From positions 62,001 through 126,000 of the forward strand of contig JAUZRR010000012.1 of assembly GCA_030950285.1 (NCBI GenBank): a stretch of 64,000 bases of DNA, written 5' to 3'. Source of the DNA: Planctomycetota bacterium. Its GTDB lineage: Bacteria; Planctomycetota; Phycisphaerae; Phycisphaerales; UBA1924. How positions within the stretch are numbered: the stretch's first letter is position 1; the number at the start of each line of letters is the position of its first letter. Shown here in pieces: positions 8,138-16,731 of the stretch. The notes under the pieces were generated by a model, which worked only from the letters and a program-made list of their open reading frames with translations, searched no databases and had not been told where the DNA came from. The translations under genes were made by a program, and so were the position numbers.

Positions 8138-10597
8138 CTACTTCTTCTTCCGGTCCGGCCGATAGTCCTTCTTCCGCTTGTCGCGTGACTTGCTCTTCTT
8201 GCTCCGTCGCTGCGAGCCGGTCATGCCGCCAAAGCCCGCGCCCTTGCCCCCGCCCAGCCCGCCAAAGTCGCTGCCGCCACCGAGTTTGGGCAGCACCTCT
8301 TTCCGCTTGCCGGCCGCCCTGCCCTCCGCATCGGCGATCGTAAAGTTCATCTGCCGCTTGGCAAGGTCGATCTCGAGGATCCGCACCCGCACCAGGTGCC
8401 CGGTGTTGTAACTCCGCCCGCTGTTGGCATCGACCAGCGCCCCGGTCCGCTGGTCGATCCGCCACTTGGGAGGCTGCTTGGACCGCGTCACGTCCCCCGG
8501 CAGGTCCGTCGTCTTGACCATCCCCTCCGCGAGATACTTATCAATCTGCACATAGATCCCCCGCGGCGCGACCCCCGTCACCACCGCGTCGAACGTCTCG
8601 TCCATCTTCGTCATCAAGAGCTGCATCACCAGGAAGCTCCGCAGCTCGCGCTCGGCACTCTCGGCGTTGCCCTCCCGCGTCGAACAGTGCCGCCCGATCT
8701 CCATCAGCTTCTCATTATCCGGGCACACCTCGGCCAGCTCGCGCCCGAGTTTGTCCCACCCCGCGTCGTTCCTGGGCGCGGCCTTCCCGTTGTCGGTCCG
8801 TCGCAAAAACTCGGCCATCGCCCGGTGCACCGTCAGGTCCGGGTACCGCCGGATCGGGCTGGTAAAGTGCGCATACGCCTTGCTCGCCAGCGCAAAGTGC
8901 CCGATGAGCGCCGGCGAATACTCGGCCTTGGTCAGCGTCCGCAGCACCGCCATGTGCACCGCCCGGGCCGCGGTCGTCCCCCGCGTCGCGTCGAGCAAGC
9001 CTTGCAGTTCCTCCCGCGTCGGGTGCTTGGGGATGGTAAACCCCGCGACCTTTGCCGCCCGCTGCATGTGTTCGGTCTCGCCGGGCGTCGGCTCAGGATG
9101 CACCCGCCGCAACAACGGCACGCTCAGCTTCTCAAACAACCGCGCCAGCACCTCGTTGGCTTCGACCATGAACATCTCGATGATCGTGTGCGTGAACGCA
9201 TCGTCCTCCTGCTCGGCATCAATCACCCGGCCGTGCTCATCAAAGATCAGCTCAACGTCGGGCAACTCCAGCGAGATCATCCCCTGCCGCTTCCGTCGCG
9301 CCTGGATCAGCCGCGCCAGCCTGTCCATCTCCCTGACCGACTCGCGCAGCTTGGGCGTGTACGCCGTGTCGGTCTTGGCGTGCTTCTTGGCCTCTTCATC
9401 GTCACCATCAATCAACGCCTGGGCTTCGAGATACGTCATCCGCTTGGCGCTCTTGATCAGCGTCTGCGCCACCCGCTCGCTGCGCACGTTGCCCTGCTTG
9501 TCGTACCGGATAAACGCGCTCTTGGCGTACCGAGGCACACCCTCCTGCAACGAGCAAATACCATTGCTCAAGATCTCCGGCAGCATCGGGATCACCAGCC
9601 GCGGCAGATACACCGAGTTGGCCCGGTCCGCCGCCTCGACATCCAGCACCGACCCCGGCTCGATAAAGTGGGCCACGTCCGCGATGTGGATCCCCAGCTC
9701 CCACCCGCCGTCGTCGAGCTTCTTCAGCGAGATCGCGTCGTCATAATCCTTCGCGTCCGGCGGGTCGATCGTCGTGATGAACTCGCCGGTCAGGTCCTGC
9801 CGACCCTTGAGCGCCGCCGCCCCGTTGCGCTCCCACTCGGCGATCTCGGCGTCGTAGATCCGTGTCGCCTGCCGCGCCTGCTCCTGACACGCTTCGGGAA
9901 ACTCGCCCGGCAACCCGAACGCCGCGATCACCGCCTGCGTCTCGACATCCGGCTGCCCCGCCTCACCCAGCACCCGGCTGATCACGCCCTCAGCGAGCGA
10001 GTTGCCCTCGGGATACTCGATGATCTCAACAACCACCTTGTCCCCGACGTTCACGTTCTTGCTCGCCGCGTCACGGATCACAATCGCGTCGCGCATCTCC
10101 CGCCCGTCCGGCTGCACCAGCCACAGCGGCCCCTGCTTGAACATCTCGCCCGTAAAGCAGCTCCGCTTGCGCTCGACGACCTCGACCACTTCACCGGTAA
10201 ACCGCGGCCCGTCGCCGTCGCCCGGCCGCGGCCGCCGCGTGTCCCGGCTGATCGCCACCCGCACCCGGTCGCCGGTCATCGCGTTGAGCGTCGAGCCCGG
10301 CGGGATGAAAACATCCCCCTCGCGCATCATGTTCTCGGTGCGCACAAACCCGAACCCCCGTTCGTTCCCGCGAAACTCGCCGAACACCTCGCCCCCCATC
10401 GACCCCACCGAAGGCAGCCGCAGCCGTCCCTCCGAGTCCGTGTCGATATCCCCAGCCTCGACCATCGCCTTGACCTCGTCGGCAAAGACCTCCGGGTCGT
10501 CGATCCGCAACTCCTCGACCAACCCCTCAACCCCCTTGGGGTCGTAGGTGTCGTGCTTGAGGTGCTGAATGAGGCGGCGCTTGTAGCGCAAAGCCAT
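8138..10597 (-). CDS. rnr: Ribonuclease R, 3'-5' exoribonuclease
   Basis: RNase II/R-family exonuclease that degrades structured RNA processively with Mg2+. The 819 residues read in order: winged-helix/OB cold-shock segments (GFGFVRTENMMREGDVFIPP), the RNB catalytic core with TIDPPDAKDYDDAISL near residue 275 (the conserved Asp cluster intact), HFTSPIRRYPDLTVHR near 570, an S1 domain (FDAVVTGVAPRGIYVQIDKY), then a Gly-rich linker and a very basic tail ending DKRKKDYRPDRKKK, as in RNase R rather than RNase II. The ATG at 10597 was chosen because AAAGGA lies just upstream; a GTG seven codons earlier has no such site. Convergent with the TetR gene; a hairpin pair lies upstream. Confidence 0.96.
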   Translation of the reverse strand: MALRYKRRLIQHLKHDTYDPKGVEGLVEELRIDDPEVFADEVKAMVEAGDIDTDSEGRLRLPSVGSMGGEVFGEFRGNERGFGFVRTENMMREGDVFIPPGSTLNAMTGDRVRVAISRDTRRPRPGDGDGPRFTGEVVEVVERKRSCFTGEMFKQGPLWLVQPDGREMRDAIVIRDAASKNVNVGDKVVVEIIEYPEGNSLAEGVISRVLGEAGQPDVETQAVIAAFGLPGEFPEACQEQARQATRIYDAEIAEWERNGAAALKGRQDLTGEFITTIDPPDAKDYDDAISLKKLDDGGWELGIHIADVAHFIEPGSVLDVEAADRANSVYLPRLVIPMLPEILSNGICSLQEGVPRYAKSAFIRYDKQGNVRSERVAQTLIKSAKRMTYLEAQALIDGDDEEAKKHAKTDTAYTPKLRESVREMDRLARLIQARRKRQGMISLELPDVELIFDEHGRVIDAEQEDDAFTHTIIEMFMVEANEVLARLFEKLSVPLLRRVHPEPTPGETEHMQRAAKVAGFTIPKHPTREELQGLLDATRGTTAARAVHMAVLRTLTKAEYSPALIGHFALASKAYAHFTSPIRRYPDLTVHRAMAEFLRRTDNGKAAPRNDAGWDKLGRELAEVCPDNEKLMEIGRHCSTREGNAESAERELRSFLVMQLLMTKMDETFDAVVTGVAPRGIYVQIDKYLAEGMVKTTDLPGDVTRSKQPPKWRIDQRTGALVDANSGRSYNTGHLVRVRILEIDLAKRQMNFTIADAEGRAAGKRKEVLPKLGGGSDFGGLGGGKGAGFGGMTGSQRRSKKSKSRDKRKKDYRPDRKKK

Positions 10598-10686
10598 GGT
10601 GAATCCTTTCAGAGACACGCGAAAGTAAGCCCAGAGCTTAGCGCCCTATGCGTCATGGTATCTCTTTGGCTGTGGCGGTTGCTCTT

Positions 10687-10765
10687 GTCCCCTCGCTTGC
10701 GCGAGGGGCTCCGTTCTCCGCGTCGGCACAGTTCTATATAGAGCCCCTCGCGCAAGCGAGGGAAC
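10687..10765. repeat. Hairpin-repeat pair, copy 1
   Basis: Two 25-nt arms in inverted orientation, 10687-10711 and 10741-10765, around a 29-nt spacer. The right arm contains CCCCTCGC-GCAA-GCGAGGGA, the left its inverse with a TTGC loop. The pair lies 59 nt past the stop of the minus-strand NDUFA9-like gene and before the rnr start, so it is a 3'-end element of the former. Confidence 0.9.
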
Positions 10766-10824
10766 AACACACCTATCAACGTACAGAGAAACGCCACAAT
10801 CCGAGGTGCTCAAAAGAACCGCCC

Positions 10825-11793
10825 CTACATCCCTCCCAGATACCCCGACGCCGCCTCGCGGAATCCTGCCGGAGCAAGCTCCAGATGCTCCCGCGCCTTG
10901 GTCGTCGGCGAGACACTGTCTGCCGCGCCCATCTTCGCCATCCCCTCATCAAACGGCAGCAACGCCCCCACGCCCAGCAGCCCCGCACCCTTGGCCTTCA
11001 TCGCCGCGAGATCGCCGGGGATGCCCATCGCCTTGATCCCCTGCCGCGCCAGCGTCACGTTGTCGCGCACAAACTCCAAAAGCTCCGGCCAATCCAGCGT
11101 CTCGCCCCCGGCCAACGGATACACCTCACCCACCGCGACCTCGCGCTCGAGGCTCTCGGCGATCGCACTGGCGACATCCTCCACCGCGATCGGCTGCACC
11201 AGCGGCGACTCGAACGCGGGCTTCGGGAACCCGCCCGTCATCTTCGAGAAGTACGGCATAAACAGGAACGGCGCGATCCGACCCCGCGCCCACTCCACCG
11301 CCAGCTTTGTGAACTCGCCGTCGCGACCATGAATCAGCCCCGGCCGCAGGATCGTCCAGCGGGCCCCCGCGCTGCGGATCAACCGCTCGCCCTCGAACTT
11401 GCTCTTGCCATACCCGGTCTTCGCCGCCTCGCTCACACTGAGCGCCGAGACGTGCACAATCCGATCGCACCCGGCCGACGCCATCGCTTCGAGCAGCTTG
11501 CGAACCGCGACGACATGCAGCTTCTGGAACGTCTGCCCATCGCTCTCGCGGATGATGCCCACGGTGTTGACCAACGCGACACACCCAGACAGCAACTCCC
11601 CGAGCGTCTTGGGGTCGCACACGTCACCGCACACCAGCTCAAGCCGTTCGTGCGTGCCCAGAACGTCAGCCGCTTTGCCCAGGTCCCGCACCAACCCCCG
11701 CACGCCGAAGCCACGCCCGAGCAGCTCGCGCACCGCGTGCCGCCCGACAAACCCCGTCGCACCTGTCACCGCTATCGTCCCTGAAACACTCAT
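10825..11793 (-). CDS. NDUFA9-like NAD(P)-binding SDR epimerase/reductase
   Basis: Extended/atypical short-chain dehydrogenase of 322 residues. The Rossmann motif GATGFVGRHAV lies at residues 10-20, and the catalytic-lysine region is GYGKSKFEGERLIR with Tyr replaced in part by the atypical pattern of the complex-I NDUFA9 subfamily. The C-terminal half (PIAVEDVASAIAESLE; YPLAGGETLDWPELLEFV) matches the same subfamily, whose bacterial members are uncharacterised NAD(P)H-binding proteins. The start has GGAGG eight bases upstream. A TACAGT box (11823-11828, minus) could be its promoter, divergent from the ABC ATPase. Its substrate cannot be read from sequence; no complex I genes are near. Confidence 0.85.
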   Translation of the reverse strand: MSVSGTIAVTGATGFVGRHAVRELLGRGFGVRGLVRDLGKAADVLGTHERLELVCGDVCDPKTLGELLSGCVALVNTVGIIRESDGQTFQKLHVVAVRKLLEAMASAGCDRIVHVSALSVSEAAKTGYGKSKFEGERLIRSAGARWTILRPGLIHGRDGEFTKLAVEWARGRIAPFLFMPYFSKMTGGFPKPAFESPLVQPIAVEDVASAIAESLEREVAVGEVYPLAGGETLDWPELLEFVRDNVTLARQGIKAMGIPGDLAAMKAKGAGLLGVGALLPFDEGMAKMGAADSVSPTTKAREHLELAPAGFREAASGYLGGM

Positions 11794-11836
11794 CGCCGCA
11801 CCTCCGCACTAGGGCAAGAGGCACTGTAGGGGCGCG

Positions 11837-11842
11837 TACCAT
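11837..11842 (+). promoter_or_regulatory. -10-like TACCAT before the ABC ATPase
   Basis: TACCAT ends ten bases before the ATG at 11853; no Shine-Dalgarno is visible between them. Divergent from a TACAGT box at 11823-11828 serving the neighbouring minus-strand gene. Confidence 0.4.
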
Positions 11843-11852
11843 CGACCCGACG

Positions 11853-12677
11853 ATGACGCTCACCGCTGCCAACCTCACCTTCGCCTACCGCCACGGCCGC
11901 GCCGCCCGGCACGTCTTCGAGAATCTCTCAGCCACCTTCGAACCCGGGCTCGTCACCGCCGTCCTCGGGCCCAACGGCTCGGGCAAGTCCACCCTCCTCC
12001 GATGCCTCCTCGGCCTGCTCACCCCCCAGCACGGCCGGGTCACCCTCGGCACCCGCACCGTCCACGACCTCACCGAACCTCAGCGGGCCCGGGTAATGGC
12101 GTACGTCCCCCAACGACCCTCTGTGGCCCTGGGGTTTACTGTGGCAAATATCGTTGCCCTGGGTGCCGGCGCACAAACGCCCGGCCCCCTCGCCCGGGAC
12201 GCCGCGATGCGGGCGCTCTCCACCCTCGACCTCGCCGACCGGGCCGACGAACCGTTCTGCGAGCTCAGCCAAGGGCAACAGCAACGGGCTGTCCTCGCCC
12301 GGGCCCTGGCCCAGCTCGACACCACCCGCGCCGCGAGTCCAAAGAAACCACCTGCCCCCTTCGCCCTCCTCGCCGACGAGCCCACCAGCGCGATGGACCC
12401 CCGCCACGCGGTCGAGGCGATGGGCATCCTCCGCCAGCAGGCCTCGCTTGGGTGTGTGGTGGTGGTGGTGCTTCACGACCTCACCGCCGCCCTCCGTTCG
12501 GCCGATCGGGTGCTCCTGCTCGACGACCAAGGCCGTCCCGCCGCGACCGGCCCACCCGCCCAAGCCCTCACCTGCGAGACCCTGCAAGAGGTGTACCACA
12601 TCGATTTCGTGAACGTGACCGATCCCGAGTCGCAACGCATCGGCCTTGTCCCGGCTGTCCCCTCTTCGAGCCGATAG
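11853..12677 (+). CDS. ABC transporter ATP-binding protein, FecE/BtuD-like
   Basis: ATPase subunit resembling those of iron-siderophore, haem or cobalamin importers. Walker A GPNGSGKSTL (about residues 39-48), Q-loop YVPQRP, signature LSQGQQQR, Walker B FALLADEPTSAMD and H-loop VVVLHDL are all present in 274 residues. A short Pro/Lys-rich insertion (TTRAASPKKPPAP) separates signature and Walker B. No permease or binding protein is adjacent, so it is an orphan subunit here. The next gene begins 11 nt later on the same strand. Confidence 0.88.
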   Translation: MTLTAANLTFAYRHGRAARHVFENLSATFEPGLVTAVLGPNGSGKSTLLRCLLGLLTPQHGRVTLGTRTVHDLTEPQRARVMAYVPQRPSVALGFTVANIVALGAGAQTPGPLARDAAMRALSTLDLADRADEPFCELSQGQQQRAVLARALAQLDTTRAASPKKPPAPFALLADEPTSAMDPRHAVEAMGILRQQASLGCVVVVVLHDLTAALRSADRVLLLDDQGRPAATGPPAQALTCETLQEVYHIDFVNVTDPESQRIGLVPAVPSSSR

Positions 12678-12680
12678 AAT
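12675..12680 (+). promoter_or_regulatory. -10-like TAGAAT, leaderless start
   Basis: TAGAAT ends eight bases before the ATG at 12689 and overlaps the stop codon of the ABC ATPase gene. No Shine-Dalgarno precedes the ATG. Confidence 0.45.
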
Positions 12681-12688
12681 GCCCCGTC

Positions 12689-13408
12689 ATGGGCAACTGG
12701 TTCAATCTTGTCATCATCCTTGTCGCAGTCGGCGGCCCGGTCCTCGGCCGCGTCATGCAGGAGGTGGACAAAAAGCGCAAAGCCCGCCAGAAGCAGAAAG
12801 ACGCCGAGGCCCGCGAGCTCGAAGCCCTCCGTACCGGCCGGGTCTCCACCGAGGTCCGCGCCGGCGCGATCAGCCCCCCCCGGGCGTCCACCCAGCCCCG
12901 CCGCACCCAATCCGCTCGGACACTGCCCACCAGCCCCACCACGCCAGCGGCCCGCAATGCCACCCAACGCATGCAGGAACTCGCACGGAAACGGCAGGAA
13001 CAGCTCAACGAACTCCGCCGCCGCCAACAAGCCGCGCGACAACGGGCCGCGGGCAAGCCGCCGACCCCCGCCGGCCAACCCGCCAGCCGCCAGCGAACCG
13101 CCCAGCCCAGGCCAACCGCCGCGCCCGCACAGAAACACGCGCCGCTGGCGCAGAAAAGCAGCGGTTTGCGCCTTCGAAACCAGAGCCCGTCGCACACATC
13201 AACACCCCGCGAGAGCTCCATCCACGAGCTGTCCGTCAGCGACCGTGTCCTCCACCCGACGACCGAGTCCGCCCACGCAGCGGCCAAACCCGTCAAACTC
13301 CTCGGCAAACCGATGACCCCCGCCGAGTGGCGCCGCTTCATCGTCGCCCGCGAGCTGCTCGACCCACCGCTGGCGCTCCGCCAAAATCAGAGCGGCTCTC
13401 CGCTCTAG
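12689..13408 (+). CDS. Hypothetical single-pass membrane protein with disordered basic tail
   Basis: I do not recognise this 239-residue protein. It opens with one hydrophobic helix (NLVIILVAVGGPVLGRVM, residues 4-21), then a charged coiled-coil (QEVDKKRKARQKQKDAEARE), a Pro/Ala/Thr-rich linker, a second Arg/Gln-rich coil (MQELARKRQEQLNELRRRQQ) and a C-terminal folded-looking motif with MTPAEWRRFIVARELLDPPLALR. The closing motif suggests a conserved docking peptide. The longer frame reaching back to 12002 overlaps the ABC gene and is rejected. Start supported by TAGAAT eight bases upstream. Confidence 0.7.
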   Translation: MGNWFNLVIILVAVGGPVLGRVMQEVDKKRKARQKQKDAEARELEALRTGRVSTEVRAGAISPPRASTQPRRTQSARTLPTSPTTPAARNATQRMQELARKRQEQLNELRRRQQAARQRAAGKPPTPAGQPASRQRTAQPRPTAAPAQKHAPLAQKSSGLRLRNQSPSHTSTPRESSIHELSVSDRVLHPTTESAHAAAKPVKLLGKPMTPAEWRRFIVARELLDPPLALRQNQSGSPL

Positions 13409-13429
13409 CGCCCCGCCCCCGATCACTCG

Positions 13430-13435
13430 TACACT
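13430..13435 (+). promoter_or_regulatory. -10-like TACACT, leaderless start
   Basis: TACACT ends seven bases before the ATG at 13443, with no Shine-Dalgarno between. Confidence 0.45.
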
Positions 13436-13442
13436 CCACCCG

Positions 13443-14279
13443 ATGCTCCGACCACGCACCGCACTCGTCGCACTCTCGCTCGCCACCATGCTCGGCTGCG
13501 GCGGAGACGAGTCCATGCGCGGCGCGACCAGCCTCCTGCAACTCTCCCGGGGCGCCACCCCCGAACAAGCCGCAAGAATGGCGATCGACCCCTGGGACGC
13601 CGACGCCCGCGCCAAGGGCACCATGCTCCTGGCCAACGGCTTCTTCGGCGGCGAGCCCCCCTACCGCGCCCTCTATCTCGATCGCACCGGCGACACCGAT
13701 CCCAACGTCAGAGCCGCCGCACTCCGCGGGCTCGCCCTCCACGGCCAGCCCGAAGATGTCCCCGTCATCGTCGAACTCCTCGCCGACGAAAGCACCCGCG
13801 TCCGACTCGAGGCCGCCCGCGCACTCCAACGGGTCCACAACCCAGTCGCGATCGACGCCCTCATCCTCTCCACGCAGATCCCCATCCCGGTAAACCCCGA
13901 GCGCACCGGCGAGCCCGAGCCGATCGTCCGTGCCGAAGCCGCCCACGCCCTCGGGCAGTACGCCGAGACCCGCGTCATCGTCCCGCTCATCAGCGCACTT
14001 GACGACCGCTTCCTGGCGGTCAACCGTGCCGCCCGCGCCGCGCTCCACACCCTCACCGGCCAGGACCTCGGCCTCGACCGCAAAGCCTGGTTCGCCTGGT
14101 ACGACAAAAACAAAGCCCCCTTCGCCGGCCGAACCGCGTATGTCTACCCCGTCTTCGAGCGCGACAGATTCTTCTGGGAGTACATCCCCTTTGTTCCCCA
14201 GCCGCCCAACGAAACGACGAGCACCCCCGCCGGGTTCCCGCCCGAGATCTCCCCCCGCGACGACAACCCCGCGGGCTGA
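13443..14279 (+). CDS. HEAT-repeat lipoprotein
   Basis: Exported protein of 278 residues with a lipoprotein signal (LSLATMLGC, lipobox Cys near residue 19). The middle shows PBS-lyase-type HEAT repeats: DPNVRAAALRGLALHGQPED, STRVRLEAARALQRVHNPVA and PIVRAEAAHALGQYAETRVI, spaced about 30-45 residues. The C-terminal part includes a W-rich stretch (AWFAWYDKNKAPFAG) and a proline-rich end. HEAT solenoids bind proteins; the partner is unknown. Translation start fits the leaderless box TACACT seven bases upstream. Confidence 0.82.
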   Translation: MLRPRTALVALSLATMLGCGGDESMRGATSLLQLSRGATPEQAARMAIDPWDADARAKGTMLLANGFFGGEPPYRALYLDRTGDTDPNVRAAALRGLALHGQPEDVPVIVELLADESTRVRLEAARALQRVHNPVAIDALILSTQIPIPVNPERTGEPEPIVRAEAAHALGQYAETRVIVPLISALDDRFLAVNRAARAALHTLTGQDLGLDRKAWFAWYDKNKAPFAGRTAYVYPVFERDRFFWEYIPFVPQPPNETTSTPAGFPPEISPRDDNPAG

Positions 14280-14398
14280 CGCTCAGCCACTCGGGCAAGA
14301 GTTCCCGGACTTCCCTTCATCGCACCTGCGATCCAACCGATGACACCTCAGGCGAGCCCCGCACCCGCGATAGTTGCGCGCACATGAGGAGTCCCCGC

Positions 14399-15382
14399 GT
14401 GAAAGCGATCCGCTCACACAACCGCAAAGCCATCCTCGACCCAGACACCCCCGAGCCCGCACCCGCACCCGGCGAAGCACTCGTCACGCCCACGCGCCTC
14501 GCGATCGACGCCGACGACGACGCCGCCGCGACCAACACCGACCGCGACTTCTCAGGAATCCTCGGCCACGAGTTTGTCGGCGTCGTCGAGCAGGTCAACC
14601 TGCCGACGGACGATCCGCTCGCGACGCGACTCACCGGTGTCCGGGTCGTCGGCTCATCCCACGCCCCCTGCGGCACGTGCGAACGCTGCCGCGCCGGGCT
14701 CAGCCTTCACTGCCCCAACGCCACCACACTCGGGCTCGACCAACGCGACGGGTGCTTCGCGCAGCGGTTCACCATCCCCGCCACGAGCCTCGTCCCCATC
14801 CCCGACACACTCGACGACGAACGCGCCGTCTTTGCCAGCTCGCTCGGCCGCGTGCTCCACGCCGCCCAAATGCTCAGGCTCGAAGGCAAGACCTACGTCA
14901 GCGTCCTGGGCGACGGCCCGATCGCGCTGCTGGCTGCGCAGGTCATGGTCAAACGCAACGCCTCGGTCCGCCTGCTCGGCACCCACGAAGCAAACCTCGA
15001 GCTCTGCACCAAGTGGGGCGTCAAACACCGCCAGCAGCACGAGGTCGGACGCCGGCAGGACCAGGACATCGTCTTTGACTGCACCGGATCGGACGAGTCG
15101 GTCGCACTGGCTGCGGCACTCGTGCGCCCGCGCGGGTCGGTCGTGCTCATGCGCGCCCGCCAGCACACCGCCACCATCTCCGCAGCCGCGGTCATCCGCG
15201 ACGAGCTGCACATCCTCGGCTCGCGCGGCTGCGCGATCGCCGAGGCCGTCGCCGAACTCACTGCCGACCGCGTGGACGTGCTCAGCCTCATCGCCCGACG
15301 CCTCCGCTTTGAGGACGCCCCCCAAGCCATGGCCGCGGCGCGCGAGCCGGGGACGCTCAAAATCCTGTTCGACGCGGCGTGA
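14399..15382 (+). CDS. Zinc-dependent MDR alcohol dehydrogenase
   Basis: Medium-chain dehydrogenase/reductase of 327 residues. GHEFVGVVEQV holds the catalytic His-Glu pair, and CGTCERCRAGLSLHC carries the four structural-zinc cysteines (spacing 2-2-7). The coenzyme segment is VSVLGDGPIALLAAQVMV; GDGPIA stands where GxGxxG is usual. The catalytic-zinc cysteine expected near residue 35-40 is replaced in TRLAIDADDDAAA, as in the threonine-dehydrogenase-like subgroup with altered ligands. GTG at 14399 has AGGAG seven bases upstream; the ATG five codons earlier has none. Substrate unknown. Convergent with serA through a hairpin pair. Confidence 0.85.
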   Translation: MKAIRSHNRKAILDPDTPEPAPAPGEALVTPTRLAIDADDDAAATNTDRDFSGILGHEFVGVVEQVNLPTDDPLATRLTGVRVVGSSHAPCGTCERCRAGLSLHCPNATTLGLDQRDGCFAQRFTIPATSLVPIPDTLDDERAVFASSLGRVLHAAQMLRLEGKTYVSVLGDGPIALLAAQVMVKRNASVRLLGTHEANLELCTKWGVKHRQQHEVGRRQDQDIVFDCTGSDESVALAAALVRPRGSVVLMRARQHTATISAAAVIRDELHILGSRGCAIAEAVAELTADRVDVLSLIARRLRFEDAPQAMAAAREPGTLKILFDAA

Positions 15383-15389
15383 TGTGCGT

Positions 15390-15469
15390 GTTCCCTCGCT
15401 TGCGCGAGGGGCTCTATGCACTGCAAATAATGGTGTTTTAAGTAGAGCCCCTCGCGCAAGCGAGGGGAC
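15390..15469. repeat. Hairpin-repeat pair, copy 2
   Basis: Arms 15390-15414 and 15445-15469, inverted, 30-nt spacer. The left arm has one C-to-T change that keeps a G-T wobble in the stem. It starts 7 nt past the dehydrogenase stop and ends 20 nt before the serA stop, between convergent genes. Confidence 0.92.
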
Positions 15470-15489
15470 ATCCGAGCCTCCCTCCACCA

Positions 15490-16731
15490 TCACCACAACA
15501 CCCGCGTCCGGATCGTCTCTTCGATACTGCGCAACCCCGCCAGCGCCGCTTCGGACGCGCTGGGGTCAACATCGAGCACGACATACCCCACCTCGCTGTC
15601 GGTCTGCAACGACTGCGAACGCACGTTCACGCCTTCGCTGGCCAGCGCCGAGTTGATCTTGCTCAAAACACCCGGCACGTTCTTGTGAAAGTGCAACACC
15701 CGATGCGGCCGCTCGATCTCTCCCGCACTCGCCTGCACCGGCAGCTCGACCTGAGGCACGTTCACCGCGCCGGTTGTCGAACCCACGTTGACAAACTTCA
15801 CCAGCTTGCCTGCAACGTCCCGCGCGATCGCTTCCTGCGCTTCGAGCGTGCTGCCCCCGATGTGCGGCGTGAGAATCACGTTCGCCAGCCCGCGCAGCTC
15901 GCTCTCGAACGCCTCACCCCGCGACCGTGGTTCCTGCGGGAAGACGTCAAACGCACCGCCGGACAAATGCCCCGACTCGATCGCCGCCCGCGCGGCTGCA
16001 AGATCAACCACGTTTCCCCGCGCGTTGTTGATCACGATCGCACCCCGGCGCAGTTTCGCAAACTCGGCCTCCCCCAGCAGCTCGGCGGTCGAGGCGCTCG
16101 CCGGGACATGCACCGTCACCACGTCGGCCTGCGCCAGCAACGCATCGAGCGATTCGGATTGCGTTGCGTTGCCCAACGGCAGCTTGGGCGCCACGTCGTG
16201 AAACACCACGCGCATCCCCAGCGCCTCAGCCAGCACCGACACCTGCGACCCGATATGCCCGTACCCGATGATGCCCAGCGTCCGCCCCCGGACCTCTCGC
16301 GCGCCCAGTGCCGACTTGTCCCACACCCCCGCGTGCATCATCGCGCTCTTCTCGAACACACGCCGGGACAGCATCACGATCTCCGCGATCGTCAGTTCCG
16401 CGACCGAGCGCGTGTTGCCGAAGGGGGAGTTGAAGACCGGCACGCCCGACTGCCGCGCCACTTCCAGATCGACCTGATCGGTCCCGATGCAAAAACACCC
16501 CACCGCCAGCAACCGCCCCGCCCCCGCGAGCTGCGCCCCGCGCAGTTGTGTCTTTGAGCGCACACCAACCAAATGCGCATCGGCAAGCAACGCTACCAGC
16601 TCGTCGGCCGGCGGCGAGCCCGCAACCCGCTCGACTCCGAACCCCTCGCTCTCGAGCAGCTCCGCCCCGGCGTCATGCACCCCCTCGAACAGCACCGCCT
16701 TGATCTTGCCCTTGGGGAAAGATGTCCTCAT
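15490..16731 (-). CDS. serA: D-3-phosphoglycerate dehydrogenase
   Basis: First enzyme of serine biosynthesis, oxidising 3-phosphoglycerate with NAD+. The 413 residues match the short E. coli-type SerA: Rossmann motif LGIIGYGHIGSQV, catalytic Arg in NNARGNVVDL, Glu in FPQEP, His in LTPHIGGSTLEAQ, then a C-terminal ACT domain (HKNVPGVLSKINSALASEG) that usually mediates serine feedback. The ATG overlaps the uppP stop as ATGA, so the two are translationally coupled. No other serine gene is near. Confidence 0.95.
   Translation of the reverse strand: MRTSFPKGKIKAVLFEGVHDAGAELLESEGFGVERVAGSPPADELVALLADAHLVGVRSKTQLRGAQLAGAGRLLAVGCFCIGTDQVDLEVARQSGVPVFNSPFGNTRSVAELTIAEIVMLSRRVFEKSAMMHAGVWDKSALGAREVRGRTLGIIGYGHIGSQVSVLAEALGMRVVFHDVAPKLPLGNATQSESLDALLAQADVVTVHVPASASTAELLGEAEFAKLRRGAIVINNARGNVVDLAAARAAIESGHLSGGAFDVFPQEPRSRGEAFESELRGLANVILTPHIGGSTLEAQEAIARDVAGKLVKFVNVGSTTGAVNVPQVELPVQASAGEIERPHRVLHFHKNVPGVLSKINSALASEGVNVRSQSLQTDSEVGYVVLDVDPSASEAALAGLRSIEETIRTRVLW

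Noticed and set aside
734-10741. Long plus-strand frames opposite the helicase, efflux adaptor and rnr genes (for example 734-2740, 3928-6435, 8396-10741)
   Set aside because: Their proteins are Arg/Pro/Ala/Ser-rich with no motifs, and each runs opposite a gene with strong domain evidence. High GC makes such shadows long.
12002-12688. Upstream extension of the 12689 gene
   Set aside because: It would overlap the ABC ATPase by several hundred bases and reads as Arg/Pro-rich shadow sequence.
14384-15382. ATG at 14384 as the dehydrogenase start
   Set aside because: No ribosome site or TANNNT box precedes it, whereas AGGAG sits seven bases before the GTG at 14399.
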